This document shows, one piece after another, positions 17,307 to 25,653 of a DNA stretch of 34,987 bases (positions are counted from its first letter, which is position 1; the number at the start of each line of letters is the position of its first letter). The translations under genes and the position numbers were made by a program. Source of the stretch: Chitinophaga pinensis (GTDB lineage: Bacteria > Bacteroidota > Bacteroidia > Chitinophagales > Chitinophagaceae); NCBI GenBank assembly GCA_945865295.1, contig CAMBDE010000019.1, forward strand, positions 1 to 34,987. The letters run 5' to 3'. Under the pieces are notes generated by a model that saw only the letters and a program-made list of their open reading frames with translations, was not told the DNA's origin and ran no database searches.

Positions 17307-17326
17307 GGCGGGCGTAAACGCCCGCC
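17307..17326 (-). terminator. Hairpin, 8-bp GC stem with TAAA loop
   Basis: GGCGGGCG (17307-17314), loop TAAA, CGCCCGCC (17319-17326). Every stem pair is G-C. On the minus strand it is followed by TTTTTG, so it can terminate transcription running from susD toward the FG-GAP genes. It lies 38 nt upstream of the 17268 start codon. Confidence 0.6.
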
Positions 17327-17340
17327 TAAAATCATAATAG

Positions 17341-17384
17341 TTGTTTTGAGGGGCTTTAAAATTTATGAAAGCTCCTCAAAACAA
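17341..17384. terminator. Long imperfect hairpin in the susD/FG-GAP gap
   Basis: Arms 17341-17357 and 17368-17384 pair over 17 positions with one non-Watson-Crick pair (G-T as plus-strand RNA, A-C as minus-strand RNA) and a 10-nt loop. It sits between two GC-rich TAAA-loop hairpins. Its outer edge touches the A-run of the hairpin at 17384-17411, so the two may compete for folding. Processing, mRNA protection or termination are all possible. Confidence 0.5.
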
Positions 17385-17411
17385 AAAGGCCGCGGTAAAC
17401 CGCGGCCTTTT
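17384..17411 (-). terminator. Strong intrinsic terminator after susD
   Basis: Perfect 12-bp stem AAAAGGCCGCGG (17384-17395), loop TAAA, CCGCGGCCTTTT (17400-17411). On the minus strand it ends in TTTT and lies 30 nt after the susD stop, a textbook intrinsic terminator. It is symmetric, so it would also act on plus-strand transcripts. Confidence 0.75.
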
Positions 17412-17441
17412 CTATAATAGATAAACTATTTTAGGTAGCTC

Positions 17442-19007
17442 CTAGTAACCGAAGTTTTGCTTCAAATTAGGGTTTGAAGACACCGCTTGGTTAGGAATAG
17501 GATAAACAACTCTGAAAGCGTCAGACTTTATTGGTCTTTCGTTTACAGGATCATTGTACTTGCCAAAACGAACTAAATCAGTTCTTCTTGAACCTTCTAA
17601 ATACAACTCACGGCCTCTTTCAGCAATAACATCATTCAATGTAACTGCAGATAAAGAAGTTGTTCCAGCACGCATTCTGATATTGTTTACAATCACCAAT
17701 GCGTCAGCTGCTTTATTAGTTCTTACCAATGCTTCTGCTTTCATTAACATTGCATCAGCAAAACGGAAGATTACAAACTCATTTTCTTCATTAAAGCCTA
17801 ATTGATCTCCTTTTAAAGGATACTTATTAGTTCTAATACCTTTAGATTCTGTAGAGAAGAATAAGCTTACATCTGGAGAGAAAACTAATTTTCCACCTGA
17901 ACGATCTTTAACTTCTACTTTCTTGCCGCCATCATATTTGTATTGTTGGCCAGCCATGAATCCAGCAGTGAAACCATGTATTTCAGTTGCACCTGCTAAT
18001 TCTGCAGTTTTACGTTGATCGCCATCAGCAAATGAATTATAGAAATCAGCAGTTGTAGTGAAACCATTCCAACCAGAGAATGCTTGGTTGTAGTGCGTTC
18101 CCATACCTGTAGCCCAAGTTACACCAGTGGTACCACCTGTTTGTGTTGCTTTACCAGGACCATTAGATGCTCTTGATAAAATCAACTCTGTTGACGTTTG
18201 GTAGTTATCCCACTTAAAATTATCCCAGTATCCAGTAGACAATGCAAATTTACCAGATGCATTGATTGCATCTACTAAAGTTATTACTTGTTCCATATCA
18301 GTAGCAGCAAAAGTGAAAGTAGTCGGTGTCTTAGGATCTGCTTTGTAAACAGCCTTGTTCAATAACAAACGTGCTTTTAAGAACTGAGCAGCTTGTTTGT
18401 TCGCCTTATGCATATCACTTCCAGTACCAAAACTTGGTAAACCAGCAATTGCATCATCTACATCCTTCATAATCCAATCAAAAGCTTCTGATCTTGTTTT
18501 AACCGAAGGGATTTTATCTGGACCATCTGCAGCAGCTCTATAAGGAACTTGTCCGTAGATATCCATTACTTGAGTTGCGAAGAAAGCTCTTAAAAACTTA
18601 CCTTCTAATTGAGCAGCCCCAGTAGATTTTTCTGCAACTAGTGTTGCTTGGAATAAAGCACCATTTAAACCATTCCAAGTATCATAAATTTGATTATGCG
18701 CACCATCTGTTGCATGTAAATGGATTTTTCTCCAAGTACCAAAGTCATCCCAGTCAGTACCACGGGTTGGTCCAAGTAACTCATCAGTAGAGTGTACTTG
18801 TAATGCATGCCATCCATATTGGCCTGACAATTGGTTCAATTGACCATAAACTGAGTTAAGGTCAGCAGTAGCTGTTCCAGTCGAAGCTGTAGCTACTGAT
18901 TTAGAACCGTACACTTGTTCATCTAATTTTGAACAAGAGACTGCTCCTAATGTCACTGCAATTGCAGCGATATAGGTAGTAGTTTGTTTGATGAAATTAT
19001 TTTTCAT
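17442..19007 (-). CDS. SusD/RagB-family outer-membrane nutrient-binding lipoprotein
   Basis: Surface lipoprotein that caps a SusC transporter and delivers its glycan or other ligand. 521 residues. The signal ends in TLGAVSCSKL, making Cys25 the lipid site. The protein then shows the helical TPR-like SusD pattern, including LEGKFLRAFFATQVMDIYGQ and MLMKAEALVRTNKA. The C-terminal part has VIAERGRELYLEGSRRTDLVRFGKY, typical of SusD proteins (residues around 455-480). It starts 20 nt after the susC stop and is certainly co-transcribed. The ligand cannot be read from the sequence. A connection to sucrose or a sucrose-containing glycan is suggested only by the shared LacI-type operators. Confidence 0.94.
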   Translation of the reverse strand: MKNNFIKQTTTYIAAIAVTLGAVSCSKLDEQVYGSKSVATASTGTATADLNSVYGQLNQLSGQYGWHALQVHSTDELLGPTRGTDWDDFGTWRKIHLHATDGAHNQIYDTWNGLNGALFQATLVAEKSTGAAQLEGKFLRAFFATQVMDIYGQVPYRAAADGPDKIPSVKTRSEAFDWIMKDVDDAIAGLPSFGTGSDMHKANKQAAQFLKARLLLNKAVYKADPKTPTTFTFAATDMEQVITLVDAINASGKFALSTGYWDNFKWDNYQTSTELILSRASNGPGKATQTGGTTGVTWATGMGTHYNQAFSGWNGFTTTADFYNSFADGDQRKTAELAGATEIHGFTAGFMAGQQYKYDGGKKVEVKDRSGGKLVFSPDVSLFFSTESKGIRTNKYPLKGDQLGFNEENEFVIFRFADAMLMKAEALVRTNKAADALVIVNNIRMRAGTTSLSAVTLNDVIAERGRELYLEGSRRTDLVRFGKYNDPVNERPIKSDAFRVVYPIPNQAVSSNPNLKQNFGY

Positions 19008-19027
19008 GTGTATTATTATTTATTAAT

Positions 19028-22000
19028 TTAAAAACGAGCGTTGATACCAAAAGTAATTACTCTTGCTCTTGGAGTTGCTGTATAGTCAAATCCACGAGAT
19101 GGAACACCGTTTCTAGATTTGTCCACGTTCACCTCTGGGTCTAAACCTGAGTACTTCGTGAACAATGCTAAGTTTTGACCAGATAAAGTCAAGTTCAATC
19201 CTTTGATGAATGAACCTTGCTTTACATCTAATGCATAACTTAAGCTTGCATTTGCCAAACGGATATAATCACCTTTTTCTAAGAAACGAGTAGAAACGTT
19301 ACCTGGGTTGATTGAATTCTCAATTGAATTCACCACATCTCTTGTAACATTCTTTGCATTCTTCAAACTACCCTTTAATAACAAAGCATTCGCTGTATTG
19401 TTGTATACATAGAAACCAGTTACTGCATTAAAGAAGATGCTAGCAGTTAATTTCTTATATGTAAAGTTGTTTGTTAAACCTGCATTGAATGTAGGTAAAG
19501 CTGATCCTTGAATTTCATCCTTAGCACCATTTGCATACACACCATTTCCAAAAGCGTCAAATCTTAAGAAAGTAGGCATTACGAAAGTGAATAAAGGAGA
19601 ACCATCACGGATAGTTTGTGCGTAAGCACCAGATAAACCTTGTCCAGAAACCTCACCTGTGTTAAGCACAGTAGATCCGAATCCTGTTACATTGTTGTTT
19701 AAGAATGACATGTTATAATTCACATCCCATCCAAATGCACCTCTGTAAGCAGGACGAACCAATTGGTAGTCTAAACCAAATTCCCATCCTTTGTTTACTA
19801 CATCACCATCTAAATTCACCCAACGATCAGCAGATGCTGCTGGTTGAGGATAGCTGATCAAAGTCAATAAATCTTGAGTAGTCTTGTTGAAATAATCAAC
19901 TGTACCATTCAATCTGCCATTGAACATAGAGAAGTCAATACCTACACCTTGTGTAGTTGTTTGCTCCCAACGTAAATTTGGATTAGAGTTAGAAATTGTA
20001 TTTGATCCACCTGTGAAATCTCTTTGTCTTAAAGCCAAAGAAGCATAAGCAGGGAACTCTTGGTTACCAGTGATACCATAGTTTAATCTCATGTCAAAGT
20101 TAGAGAAGATTTTACCCAAAGTATTTTGAGCAAATTTTTCTTCTAATATTCTCCACTTGAAACCAAACGCCGGGAAAGTACCGTATTTGCTACCAGAGCT
20201 AAATTTAGAAGATCCATCTATTCTCACCAATGCAGATAAGATATACTTGTCTTTCATTGTGTAGTTTAAACGAGAGAAATAAGACTGTAATTCAACTTGA
20301 GTACTGTCACCATATACATCCGTTACACCACCAGTGTACTCTTTGAAATTAGTTAACATACGAGTTGCACCAGCATTACCCCATCTTTGTGAAGCTCTGT
20401 AGTAATCAGTTGTTTTTTGATAAGAGAAGGCAGCTAAAGCTTGTAAGTTGTTGCCATTCTTAAATGTTTTATCGTAGTTCAATGTATGCTCGATCAAGCT
20501 AGAAGATTGATCTAAGAATTGTTGAGCTGCTCTTCCTTTTCCAGAAAAATCAGAACCAACATAATTCTTACCACGAATATTGATTGTACCTTGGATATAA
20601 GCACCTGGTAAACGAGGGTCAACAAAAGTTAAACGCTCAGAAGCACCATTCTCCATACCGAAGATCGCCTTATAAGTTAAGTTATCAGTCAATTTATAAG
20701 ATACAGACACATTCGCTAATAATTTATTATAAGTATCATTGTCATCGTAACCTTCTAAAATTGCAACAGGGTTTCTGTTACCATCTTGGTTATCAAACCA
20801 AGTTCCATTTGCATTATACACAGGGAAAGTTGGGTTAGCACCAATCATTGATCCGATCAATGAACCTTGGTAACCTGCATTATTTGTAACCTGTGCATAG
20901 CTATTATTAACTATAGATTGGTTAGCAGTCACGTCTAATTTTAAACGAGAAGTCAATTGATTTGAATATTTCAAACCAAAAGTATAACGCTTTAATCCTT
21001 GTGTTTTTACAATACCTTCTTGGTTATCAAAAGAACCATTCAATTTCAATGAAGACTTTGAATTTGAGAAGCCCCATCCTAAGTTATAGCTATTAGAAAT
21101 TGCAGTTTGGAAAACTTGGTCTTGCCAATCTGTGTTATATCCTTTATCATTTGAACCAACACCAGAGAAGTCAAATCCTGCTTCATCTAATGTCTTTTTG
21201 ATACCATACATAAATTCTTGTGGACTAGCTAAATCATAACGATTCGCAATTGTAGATACTGAAGTAGTCGCATTGAAAGTTAAGCTAGGCTTACCTTTAC
21301 CAGATTTAGTTGTGATTAACACAACACCATTCGCACCTCTAGCACCATAAATAGCTGCTGAAGAGGCATCCTTTAAGATAGAGATGTTCTCAATATCGTT
21401 CGGGTTTAAAAATGATAATGGGTTTCTTGCAGTCGTTCCACCATCAACTGTGATAGAACTTCCTACTGTACCACCACCGTATAAAGGCACACCATCCACC
21501 ACATATAATGGGTTGTTGTTACTTCTTACAGATGAAGTACCTCTGATAGTCACGTTTACAGCACCTCCTGGCTCACCAGAATTTGTTGTTACGTTCACAC
21601 CAGCAACACGACCTTGTAACAATTGCTCTGGAGAAGAAATAATCCCTTTGTTAAAGGACTTCTCACCCAAAGAAACAACAGAACCAGTCGCATCTTTTAC
21701 TTTACGAGTACCATAACCAACAACTACAACTTCATTCAATTGCTCGCTTGTTTGGTTTAATGATACAGTTACGTTTCCTTCTGCAGCTACTTCTCTAGAA
21801 GAATAACCTACAGTTGAAACAACTAATTTTGTTACAGAAGAAGGTACTGTGATTGCAAAAGTTCCATCAGCTGCTGTTTTAGCACCTGTGCTAGTTCCTT
21901 TAGCCACAACAGAAGCTGCTGCGATTGGAGAACCGTCTTTTGCATCTAATACCTTACCTGTAACTGTTTTGTTCTGTGCTTGTGCGTTTAATGCAAGCAA

Positions 22001-22051
22001 GCCAAGGAACAGTCCTAAAATAGAGGACTTAACAATTTTTGAAAAATTCAT
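19028..22051 (-). CDS. SusC/RagA-family TonB-linked outer-membrane transporter
   Basis: 1007-residue TonB-dependent channel that imports a ligand captured by the SusD partner. The signal peptide ends near residue 25 (LALNAQA). A carboxypeptidase-regulatory-like beta-sandwich spans about 28-100. The TonB-box region is NEVVVVGYG (106-114), and a plug domain follows (about 118-235), including LLQGRVAGVNV and the PLYVVDGVPL strand. The rest is the barrel, ending in ITFGINARF with a terminal phenylalanine. The length fits the family. It leads the susC-susD unit; energy would come from a TonB-ExbBD complex such as that at 24821-27816. Promoter elements lie at 22084-22112. The substrate is unknown. 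Confidence 0.95.
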   Translation of the reverse strand: MNFSKIVKSSILGLFLGLLALNAQAQNKTVTGKVLDAKDGSPIAAASVVAKGTSTGAKTAADGTFAITVPSSVTKLVVSTVGYSSREVAAEGNVTVSLNQTSEQLNEVVVVGYGTRKVKDATGSVVSLGEKSFNKGIISSPEQLLQGRVAGVNVTTNSGEPGGAVNVTIRGTSSVRSNNNPLYVVDGVPLYGGGTVGSSITVDGGTTARNPLSFLNPNDIENISILKDASSAAIYGARGANGVVLITTKSGKGKPSLTFNATTSVSTIANRYDLASPQEFMYGIKKTLDEAGFDFSGVGSNDKGYNTDWQDQVFQTAISNSYNLGWGFSNSKSSLKLNGSFDNQEGIVKTQGLKRYTFGLKYSNQLTSRLKLDVTANQSIVNNSYAQVTNNAGYQGSLIGSMIGANPTFPVYNANGTWFDNQDGNRNPVAILEGYDDNDTYNKLLANVSVSYKLTDNLTYKAIFGMENGASERLTFVDPRLPGAYIQGTINIRGKNYVGSDFSGKGRAAQQFLDQSSSLIEHTLNYDKTFKNGNNLQALAAFSYQKTTDYYRASQRWGNAGATRMLTNFKEYTGGVTDVYGDSTQVELQSYFSRLNYTMKDKYILSALVRIDGSSKFSSGSKYGTFPAFGFKWRILEEKFAQNTLGKIFSNFDMRLNYGITGNQEFPAYASLALRQRDFTGGSNTISNSNPNLRWEQTTTQGVGIDFSMFNGRLNGTVDYFNKTTQDLLTLISYPQPAASADRWVNLDGDVVNKGWEFGLDYQLVRPAYRGAFGWDVNYNMSFLNNNVTGFGSTVLNTGEVSGQGLSGAYAQTIRDGSPLFTFVMPTFLRFDAFGNGVYANGAKDEIQGSALPTFNAGLTNNFTYKKLTASIFFNAVTGFYVYNNTANALLLKGSLKNAKNVTRDVVNSIENSINPGNVSTRFLEKGDYIRLANASLSYALDVKQGSFIKGLNLTLSGQNLALFTKYSGLDPEVNVDKSRNGVPSRGFDYTATPRARVITFGINARF

Positions 22052-22083
22052 AATTGGCAGTTTATTGGTTTAATAAGCAGCTA

Positions 22084-22112
22084 CAAAATACACAATTTTG
22101 ATATGAAACAAA
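22084..22112 (-). promoter_or_regulatory. susC promoter candidate
   Basis: On the minus strand: TTTG (22109-22112), 18-nt spacer, TATTTTG (22084-22090). This is one base shorter than the Bacteroidota consensus TAnnTTTG but has a proper -33. Leader of about 25-30 nt to the ATG at 22051. Confidence 0.45.
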
Positions 22113-22151
22113 TCTTTTGTTAAATAATTTTTAACTTTTGAGTTATTTGAA

Positions 22152-22163
22152 TAACAATTGTTA
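22152..22163. repeat. Palindrome TAACAATTGTTA
   Basis: Perfect 12-bp palindrome in the susC/lacI gap. Its 10-bp core also lies upstream of the sucrose transporter at 2146-2155. A possible site for a second regulator; chance is a real alternative. Confidence 0.28.
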
Positions 22164-22288
22164 GTTTATGGTCTTTCCCTCAGAGTTTATTATCCTCTAC
22201 AACTCAATGACAGATTGGTTTATTGAGAATAGCGTATTCAAGTCCTTACACATAGAAATGGTTCCATATTAAAAAAATAGTTGATTTA

Positions 22289-22302
22289 CGCAAACGATTG
22301 CG
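22289..22302. promoter_or_regulatory. LacI/PurR-type operator candidate in front of lacI
   Basis: CGCAAACGATTGCG: 5-bp arms CGCAA and TTGCG around a central CG, preceded by A as in PurR-type boxes. The central CG is the step that the hinge leucine of LacI-family proteins opens (family knowledge). It ends 6 nt before the -33 TTTG of the lacI promoter, fitting autoregulation, and matches the core of the site at 2093-2110 at 12 of 14 positions. Confidence 0.65.
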
Positions 22303-22308
22303 GTAAAT

Positions 22309-22339
22309 TTTGTGTTAATTTTCCTTAAATTGAACTTTG
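22309..22339 (+). promoter_or_regulatory. lacI promoter candidate
   Basis: TTTG (22309-22312), 19-nt spacer, GAACTTTG (22332-22339). The -33 and spacing are ideal for a Bacteroidota promoter; the -7 differs from TAnnTTTG at the first base only. The leader to the ATG at 22355 would be about 10 nt. Confidence 0.45.
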
Positions 22340-22354
22340 TAAAGATTACTTGCT

Positions 22355-23347
22355 ATGACAAATACCACCCTCAAATTATTGGCGCAACAATTGCAGCTCA
22401 GTATTTCCACGGTATCTAGGGCATTGAAAGACCATCCAGATATTTCAACAGCCACAAAAGAGAAAGTCCATGCACTGGCAAATAGCCTTGACTACGAGCC
22501 AAACGCTTATGCGATCCAATTAAGAACGCAGAGTAGCAAAATTTTTGGCGTGATCGTTCCCGCAATTGCCAATTTTTTTTATGATAGTTTTATCGCTGCC
22601 ATCGAAGAAGAAAGTAGAAAAAATGGTTATGCGTTAATGATCTTGCAATCAAGTAACAACACCGAAAATGAATTAAACAACTTAAAGATTTTCAGACAGA
22701 ACCGGGTTTCTGGTGTTTTTGCATGTTTATCTGCACATACACATAATTTAGAAGTGTATGAGAAAATGAGTGACAGGGATATTCCAGTTGTCTTTTTTGA
22801 TATCGTTCCAAAAGATAATAAATATACTAAAGTAAGAATGGCGGACGAAAGATGTGCCGTCATAGCAGCAGAAAATATTATTCAAAGAGGTGCCAAACGT
22901 GTATTAGCATTATTTGGTGACCCTGGTTTATCTATCAGTCAAAAACGAAAGCAAGCCTTTCAACAATTCATGGAAAAATATGCGCCTAAAACGCATTGCA
23001 CTTATGAACATACCAATAGTTCTTTAGAAGCAGAAACTGCATTTAAAAAACATCTAAGCAAAATACAAAAATTTGATACCGTATTTGCTATGACAGACGA
23101 GATTTTAATAGGTGTGATGAAAGCGATTCAAGCACTGAACATTAAGGTCCCAAAAGAGATGGGTGTCATTAGTATTAGTAATGGTTTTATTCCAAGTTTA
23201 TACCATCCTAATATTAGCTATGTAGAAACAAGTGGTTACGAATTAGGTAAATTGGCATTCGTGCAAATGCTTGCAAATTTAAAAGGTGGGAAAACATTAT
23301 CTGAATTAACAGTGGATGCAAGATTTATTGAAGGTGGTTCTATGTAA
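22355..23347 (+). CDS. LacI-family transcriptional regulator
   Basis: 330-residue DNA-binding regulator. The N-terminal helix-turn-helix is at residues 5-24 (TLKLLAQQLQLSISTVSRAL). The hinge helix around residues 49-58 (PNAYAIQLRT) has Leu56 in the place of the minor-groove leucine. A periplasmic-binding-protein-like effector domain follows from about residue 62 (IFGVIVPAIANFFYDSFIAA) to the end. It is divergent from susC. A LacI-type operator lies just upstream of its own promoter and a near-copy lies before the sucrose operon, so it probably controls itself and sugar-uptake genes. The effector is likely a sugar or sugar phosphate, not identifiable here. Confidence 0.93.
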   Translation: MTNTTLKLLAQQLQLSISTVSRALKDHPDISTATKEKVHALANSLDYEPNAYAIQLRTQSSKIFGVIVPAIANFFYDSFIAAIEEESRKNGYALMILQSSNNTENELNNLKIFRQNRVSGVFACLSAHTHNLEVYEKMSDRDIPVVFFDIVPKDNKYTKVRMADERCAVIAAENIIQRGAKRVLALFGDPGLSISQKRKQAFQQFMEKYAPKTHCTYEHTNSSLEAETAFKKHLSKIQKFDTVFAMTDEILIGVMKAIQALNIKVPKEMGVISISNGFIPSLYHPNISYVETSGYELGKLAFVQMLANLKGGKTLSELTVDARFIEGGSM

Positions 23348-23372
23348 ACCATTGGTGGATTCTAATTGGTCT

Positions 23373-24755
23373 TTATTTACCAATACAAAACTTAGAAAAA
23401 ATAAAATCCAATTGATCTTCATTGGTAATCTCGCCTGTGATTGTTCCAAGGTAATGCAATGCTTGACGTATATCCAAAGCCAATAAATCGCCAGTCACAT
23501 TTTGTATTAATCCTGTTTCAATATCATTCAACGCAAGCATTAATTTTTTTAAAGAAGCCACATGCCTTGCATTGGTTACAATGGTGCCTTCTTTATTCAA
23601 TGCATCACCGACTACTTTTTGGTTCAAGGCATTTTCCAATGCAAGTATATTTTGTTTATTTTTAGCAGAGATAAAAAGCACTTCTTTAAATGCAGGATCT
23701 GCTTGGATAGCTTGATCCAGTGCTAGATCCATTTTATTGCCAACTAAAATTAATTTATCCTTTGCAACACCAATCTCGGATTGCCATACTTGAATGTCTG
23801 ATAAGCTATGTGAACTTGCATCAAATAATGCAATGATGATATCTGCTTCTTGAATTTTTTCCCTACTTTTTTCGATACCCATTTGTTCAATGGAATCATC
23901 CGTTTGCATCCTGATACCTGCTGTATCAATTAATTTATATAAAACCCCTTGTATATTTAAATATTCTTCGACCGTGTCTCGAGTGGTCCCAGGAATAGCA
24001 CTGACCAATGCCCGACTTTCATTTAACATCGTATTTAAGAGCGTAGATTTCCCTGCATTGGGTTTTCCAACAATCGCGACTTGCACGCCGTTTTTAATCA
24101 CATTGCCTAACTTAAATGAGTCATATAATGCTTGGGTTTTGAATTGCAGTTGTTGGACTAAAATTTCGAGCTCTTTTTTATTGGCAAAAGCCACATCCTC
24201 TTGTGAAAAATCTAATTCTAATTCAATCAATGCCGAAAACTTAATTAATTTTTCACGCATTAACTGCAGGTCATTGGAGAAGCCTCCTTTTAAATTATGC
24301 AATGCAGTTTTTCTTGCAGCTTCCGTATTGCTAGCAATTAAATCTGCCACCGCTTCTGCTTGCGTTAAATCTAATTTTGCATTTAAGAAAGCACGTTGTG
24401 TAAACTCCCCAGGCTTTGCCATTCGGGCACCTTTTTCAATCATCAATTGTAAAATAGAATCCTGTATGAAAGGAGAACCATGGCATGAAATTTCTACTAC
24501 TTCTTCGCCTGTATAAGATCTAGGGGCTCTATAAATACTTGCCACCACTTCATCCAACACCATTCCCTTGTCAATCAGTTTTCCAAAATGAACCGTATGG
24601 GATGCTTGCTTGGTTAAATCTTTTTTTTCAAATACTGCATTGACAATCTGAATCGCTGTTGGACCACTCAGTCTTATCACCGCTATGGCGCCTAGTCCAG
24701 GTGCTGTAGCCAGTGCTACAATGGTGTCATTCCAGTTACTTAATGTGCTTTGCAT
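23373..24755 (-). CDS. mnmE: tRNA uridine-5-carboxymethylaminomethyl modification GTPase MnmE
   Basis: GTPase that, with MnmG, modifies the wobble uridine of certain tRNAs. 460 residues from the ATG at 24755 (MQSTLSNWNDTIVALATAPG), the standard MnmE N-terminus and length. The folate-binding N-terminal domain is followed by the G domain: G1 GKPNAGKS (230-237), G2 GTTRDT (256-261), G3 DTAG (278-281), G4 NKMD (340-343). The protein ends in FCIGK, the conserved catalytic C-terminus. Housekeeping gene, convergent with lacI (25 nt apart). A frame extension to 24773 would run into the terminator hairpin and is rejected. A -7 element lies only 5 nt upstream of the ATG. Confidence 0.97.
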   Translation of the reverse strand: MQSTLSNWNDTIVALATAPGLGAIAVIRLSGPTAIQIVNAVFEKKDLTKQASHTVHFGKLIDKGMVLDEVVASIYRAPRSYTGEEVVEISCHGSPFIQDSILQLMIEKGARMAKPGEFTQRAFLNAKLDLTQAEAVADLIASNTEAARKTALHNLKGGFSNDLQLMREKLIKFSALIELELDFSQEDVAFANKKELEILVQQLQFKTQALYDSFKLGNVIKNGVQVAIVGKPNAGKSTLLNTMLNESRALVSAIPGTTRDTVEEYLNIQGVLYKLIDTAGIRMQTDDSIEQMGIEKSREKIQEADIIIALFDASSHSLSDIQVWQSEIGVAKDKLILVGNKMDLALDQAIQADPAFKEVLFISAKNKQNILALENALNQKVVGDALNKEGTIVTNARHVASLKKLMLALNDIETGLIQNVTGDLLALDIRQALHYLGTITGEITNEDQLDFIFSKFCIGK

Positions 24756-24760
24756 GAATG

Positions 24761-24768
24761 CAAAATTA
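24761..24768 (-). promoter_or_regulatory. mnmE promoter -7 element, nearly leaderless
   Basis: Minus strand reads TAATTTTG, a full match to TAnnTTTG, squeezed between the tonB terminator and the mnmE ATG. The ATG begins only 5 nt after it, so the transcript would start at or next to the start codon. No -33 TTTG is visible; that region falls in the hairpin. Confidence 0.35.
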
Positions 24769-24772
24769 CACA

Positions 24773-24800
24773 AAAAAGGCTCCCAATTGGGAGCCTTTTT
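24773..24800 (-). terminator. Intrinsic terminator after tonB
   Basis: Perfect 28-bp palindrome: stem AAAAAGGCTCCC / GGGAGCCTTTTT with AATT at the centre. It ends in a T-run on either strand and lies 20 nt after the tonB stop, closing the exbB-exbD-exbD-tonB operon ahead of mnmE. Confidence 0.8.
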
Positions 24801-24820
24801 CTATTGAATCAGATTGAATC

Positions 24821-25642
24821 TTAGTCTTCAGAAACCATGAAAACAATAGCTTGTCTTTGTCTGTAAATTACATTACGTCCATTTTGAACAGCTGGTTTCC
24901 ATTTTGGTCCTCTTTGAATTACACGTACTGCTTCTTCTTTTGTACCATAGCCAGGATCATTCTCTGCTTTTACTTCAGAGATAGAACCATCTTTAGATAC
25001 GATGAAAGAAACCACTACAGAGTATTTTCCAGTAGGTGCGCCATTTTCAACTGGTAAGTCTCTATTCAAGGTACGCTCTAGGTATCTTACCCATCCACCT
25101 TGTCCACCAGGAAACTCAGCTTGGATTTGTACCGAAGTAAATAACTTATCATAGTCTTCGTCTTTTGGAGCTTCTACAGCACCAGTACTTTGCTCTACAG
25201 GAGCTACCAATCCATCATCTTTGGTACCTTCTTGGTTAAATGTACTGATCTTGGTTTCCTCCAATTTCTCAACTTCCTTGATTTCGTCTTCTTCTTTCAC
25301 TTCCTCGTCTTTTACAATTTTCGGAGGGGTGAATTTAGTTACTTCAACCTTAGGAGGTTCTTGTTTTGGTGGCGGTGGTGGTGGTGGTTCAGGCTTTTTT
25401 TCATCTTGATTTACATTCTCTAAAGATAAATCTACCGCAATCACTTCTACTTTATCATTCTTAATTGAATTGGATAAAATCACACCAGCAGACAATACCG
25501 CAACCACAAGGAACATCCCGTAAAGACCATACCTCAAACGCTTATCATACGTTTTACGTAATTCATAAGCGCCATAAGCTTTATTCTTGCCTTCAAAAAG
25601 GATATCAAGAAAATCGGCGGTTAATATTTTATTTATGTCCAT
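24821..25642 (-). CDS. tonB: Energy transducer TonB
   Basis: Links the inner-membrane proton motor to outer-membrane TonB-dependent transporters. 273 residues: a cytoplasmic N-terminus with the Bacteroidota-type GKNKAYGAYELRKTYDKRL, one membrane helix at about 38-60, then a proline-rich spacer including seven consecutive prolines and alternating Lys/Glu stretches (about 80-130). The C-terminal TonB fold spans about 170-273 (AEFPGGQGGWVRYLERTL, then YSVVVSFIVSKDGSISEV, ending IVFMVSED). It is the last gene of the operon, 11 nt after exbD, and is followed by a strong terminator. The SusC protein in this window is a plausible client. Confidence 0.94.
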   Translation of the reverse strand: MDINKILTADFLDILFEGKNKAYGAYELRKTYDKRLRYGLYGMFLVVAVLSAGVILSNSIKNDKVEVIAVDLSLENVNQDEKKPEPPPPPPPKQEPPKVEVTKFTPPKIVKDEEVKEEDEIKEVEKLEETKISTFNQEGTKDDGLVAPVEQSTGAVEAPKDEDYDKLFTSVQIQAEFPGGQGGWVRYLERTLNRDLPVENGAPTGKYSVVVSFIVSKDGSISEVKAENDPGYGTKEEAVRVIQRGPKWKPAVQNGRNVIYRQRQAIVFMVSED

Positions 25643-25653
25643 GTTTAATGCTT

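Larger units (their letters stand above)
22052..22354. other. Divergent susC / lacI regulatory region
   Basis: 303 bp with no gene. It holds a susC promoter near the left end, a 12-bp AT palindrome in the middle (22152-22163), a small inverted repeat GAATA-GCG-TATTC near 22227-22239, then a LacI-type operator and the lacI promoter at the right end. The operator is about 180 bp from the susC promoter, so direct blocking of susC from this site alone is not obvious. Confidence 0.6.

Noticed and set aside
23365..23384. Possible hairpin ATTGGT / ACCAAT at the lacI-mnmE junction
   Set aside because: Only 6 bp, AT-rich and overlapping the mnmE C-terminal codons; too weak to call a terminator.
23890..24516. 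208-codon open frame opposite mnmE
   Set aside because: It lies wholly inside mnmE, whose motifs are unambiguous. The translated sequence is cysteine/serine-rich with no domain pattern.
25370..25400. Low-complexity GGTGGTGG-type repeat
   Set aside because: It is the proline-rich spacer of tonB read on the other strand, a normal part of the protein and not a DNA repeat element.
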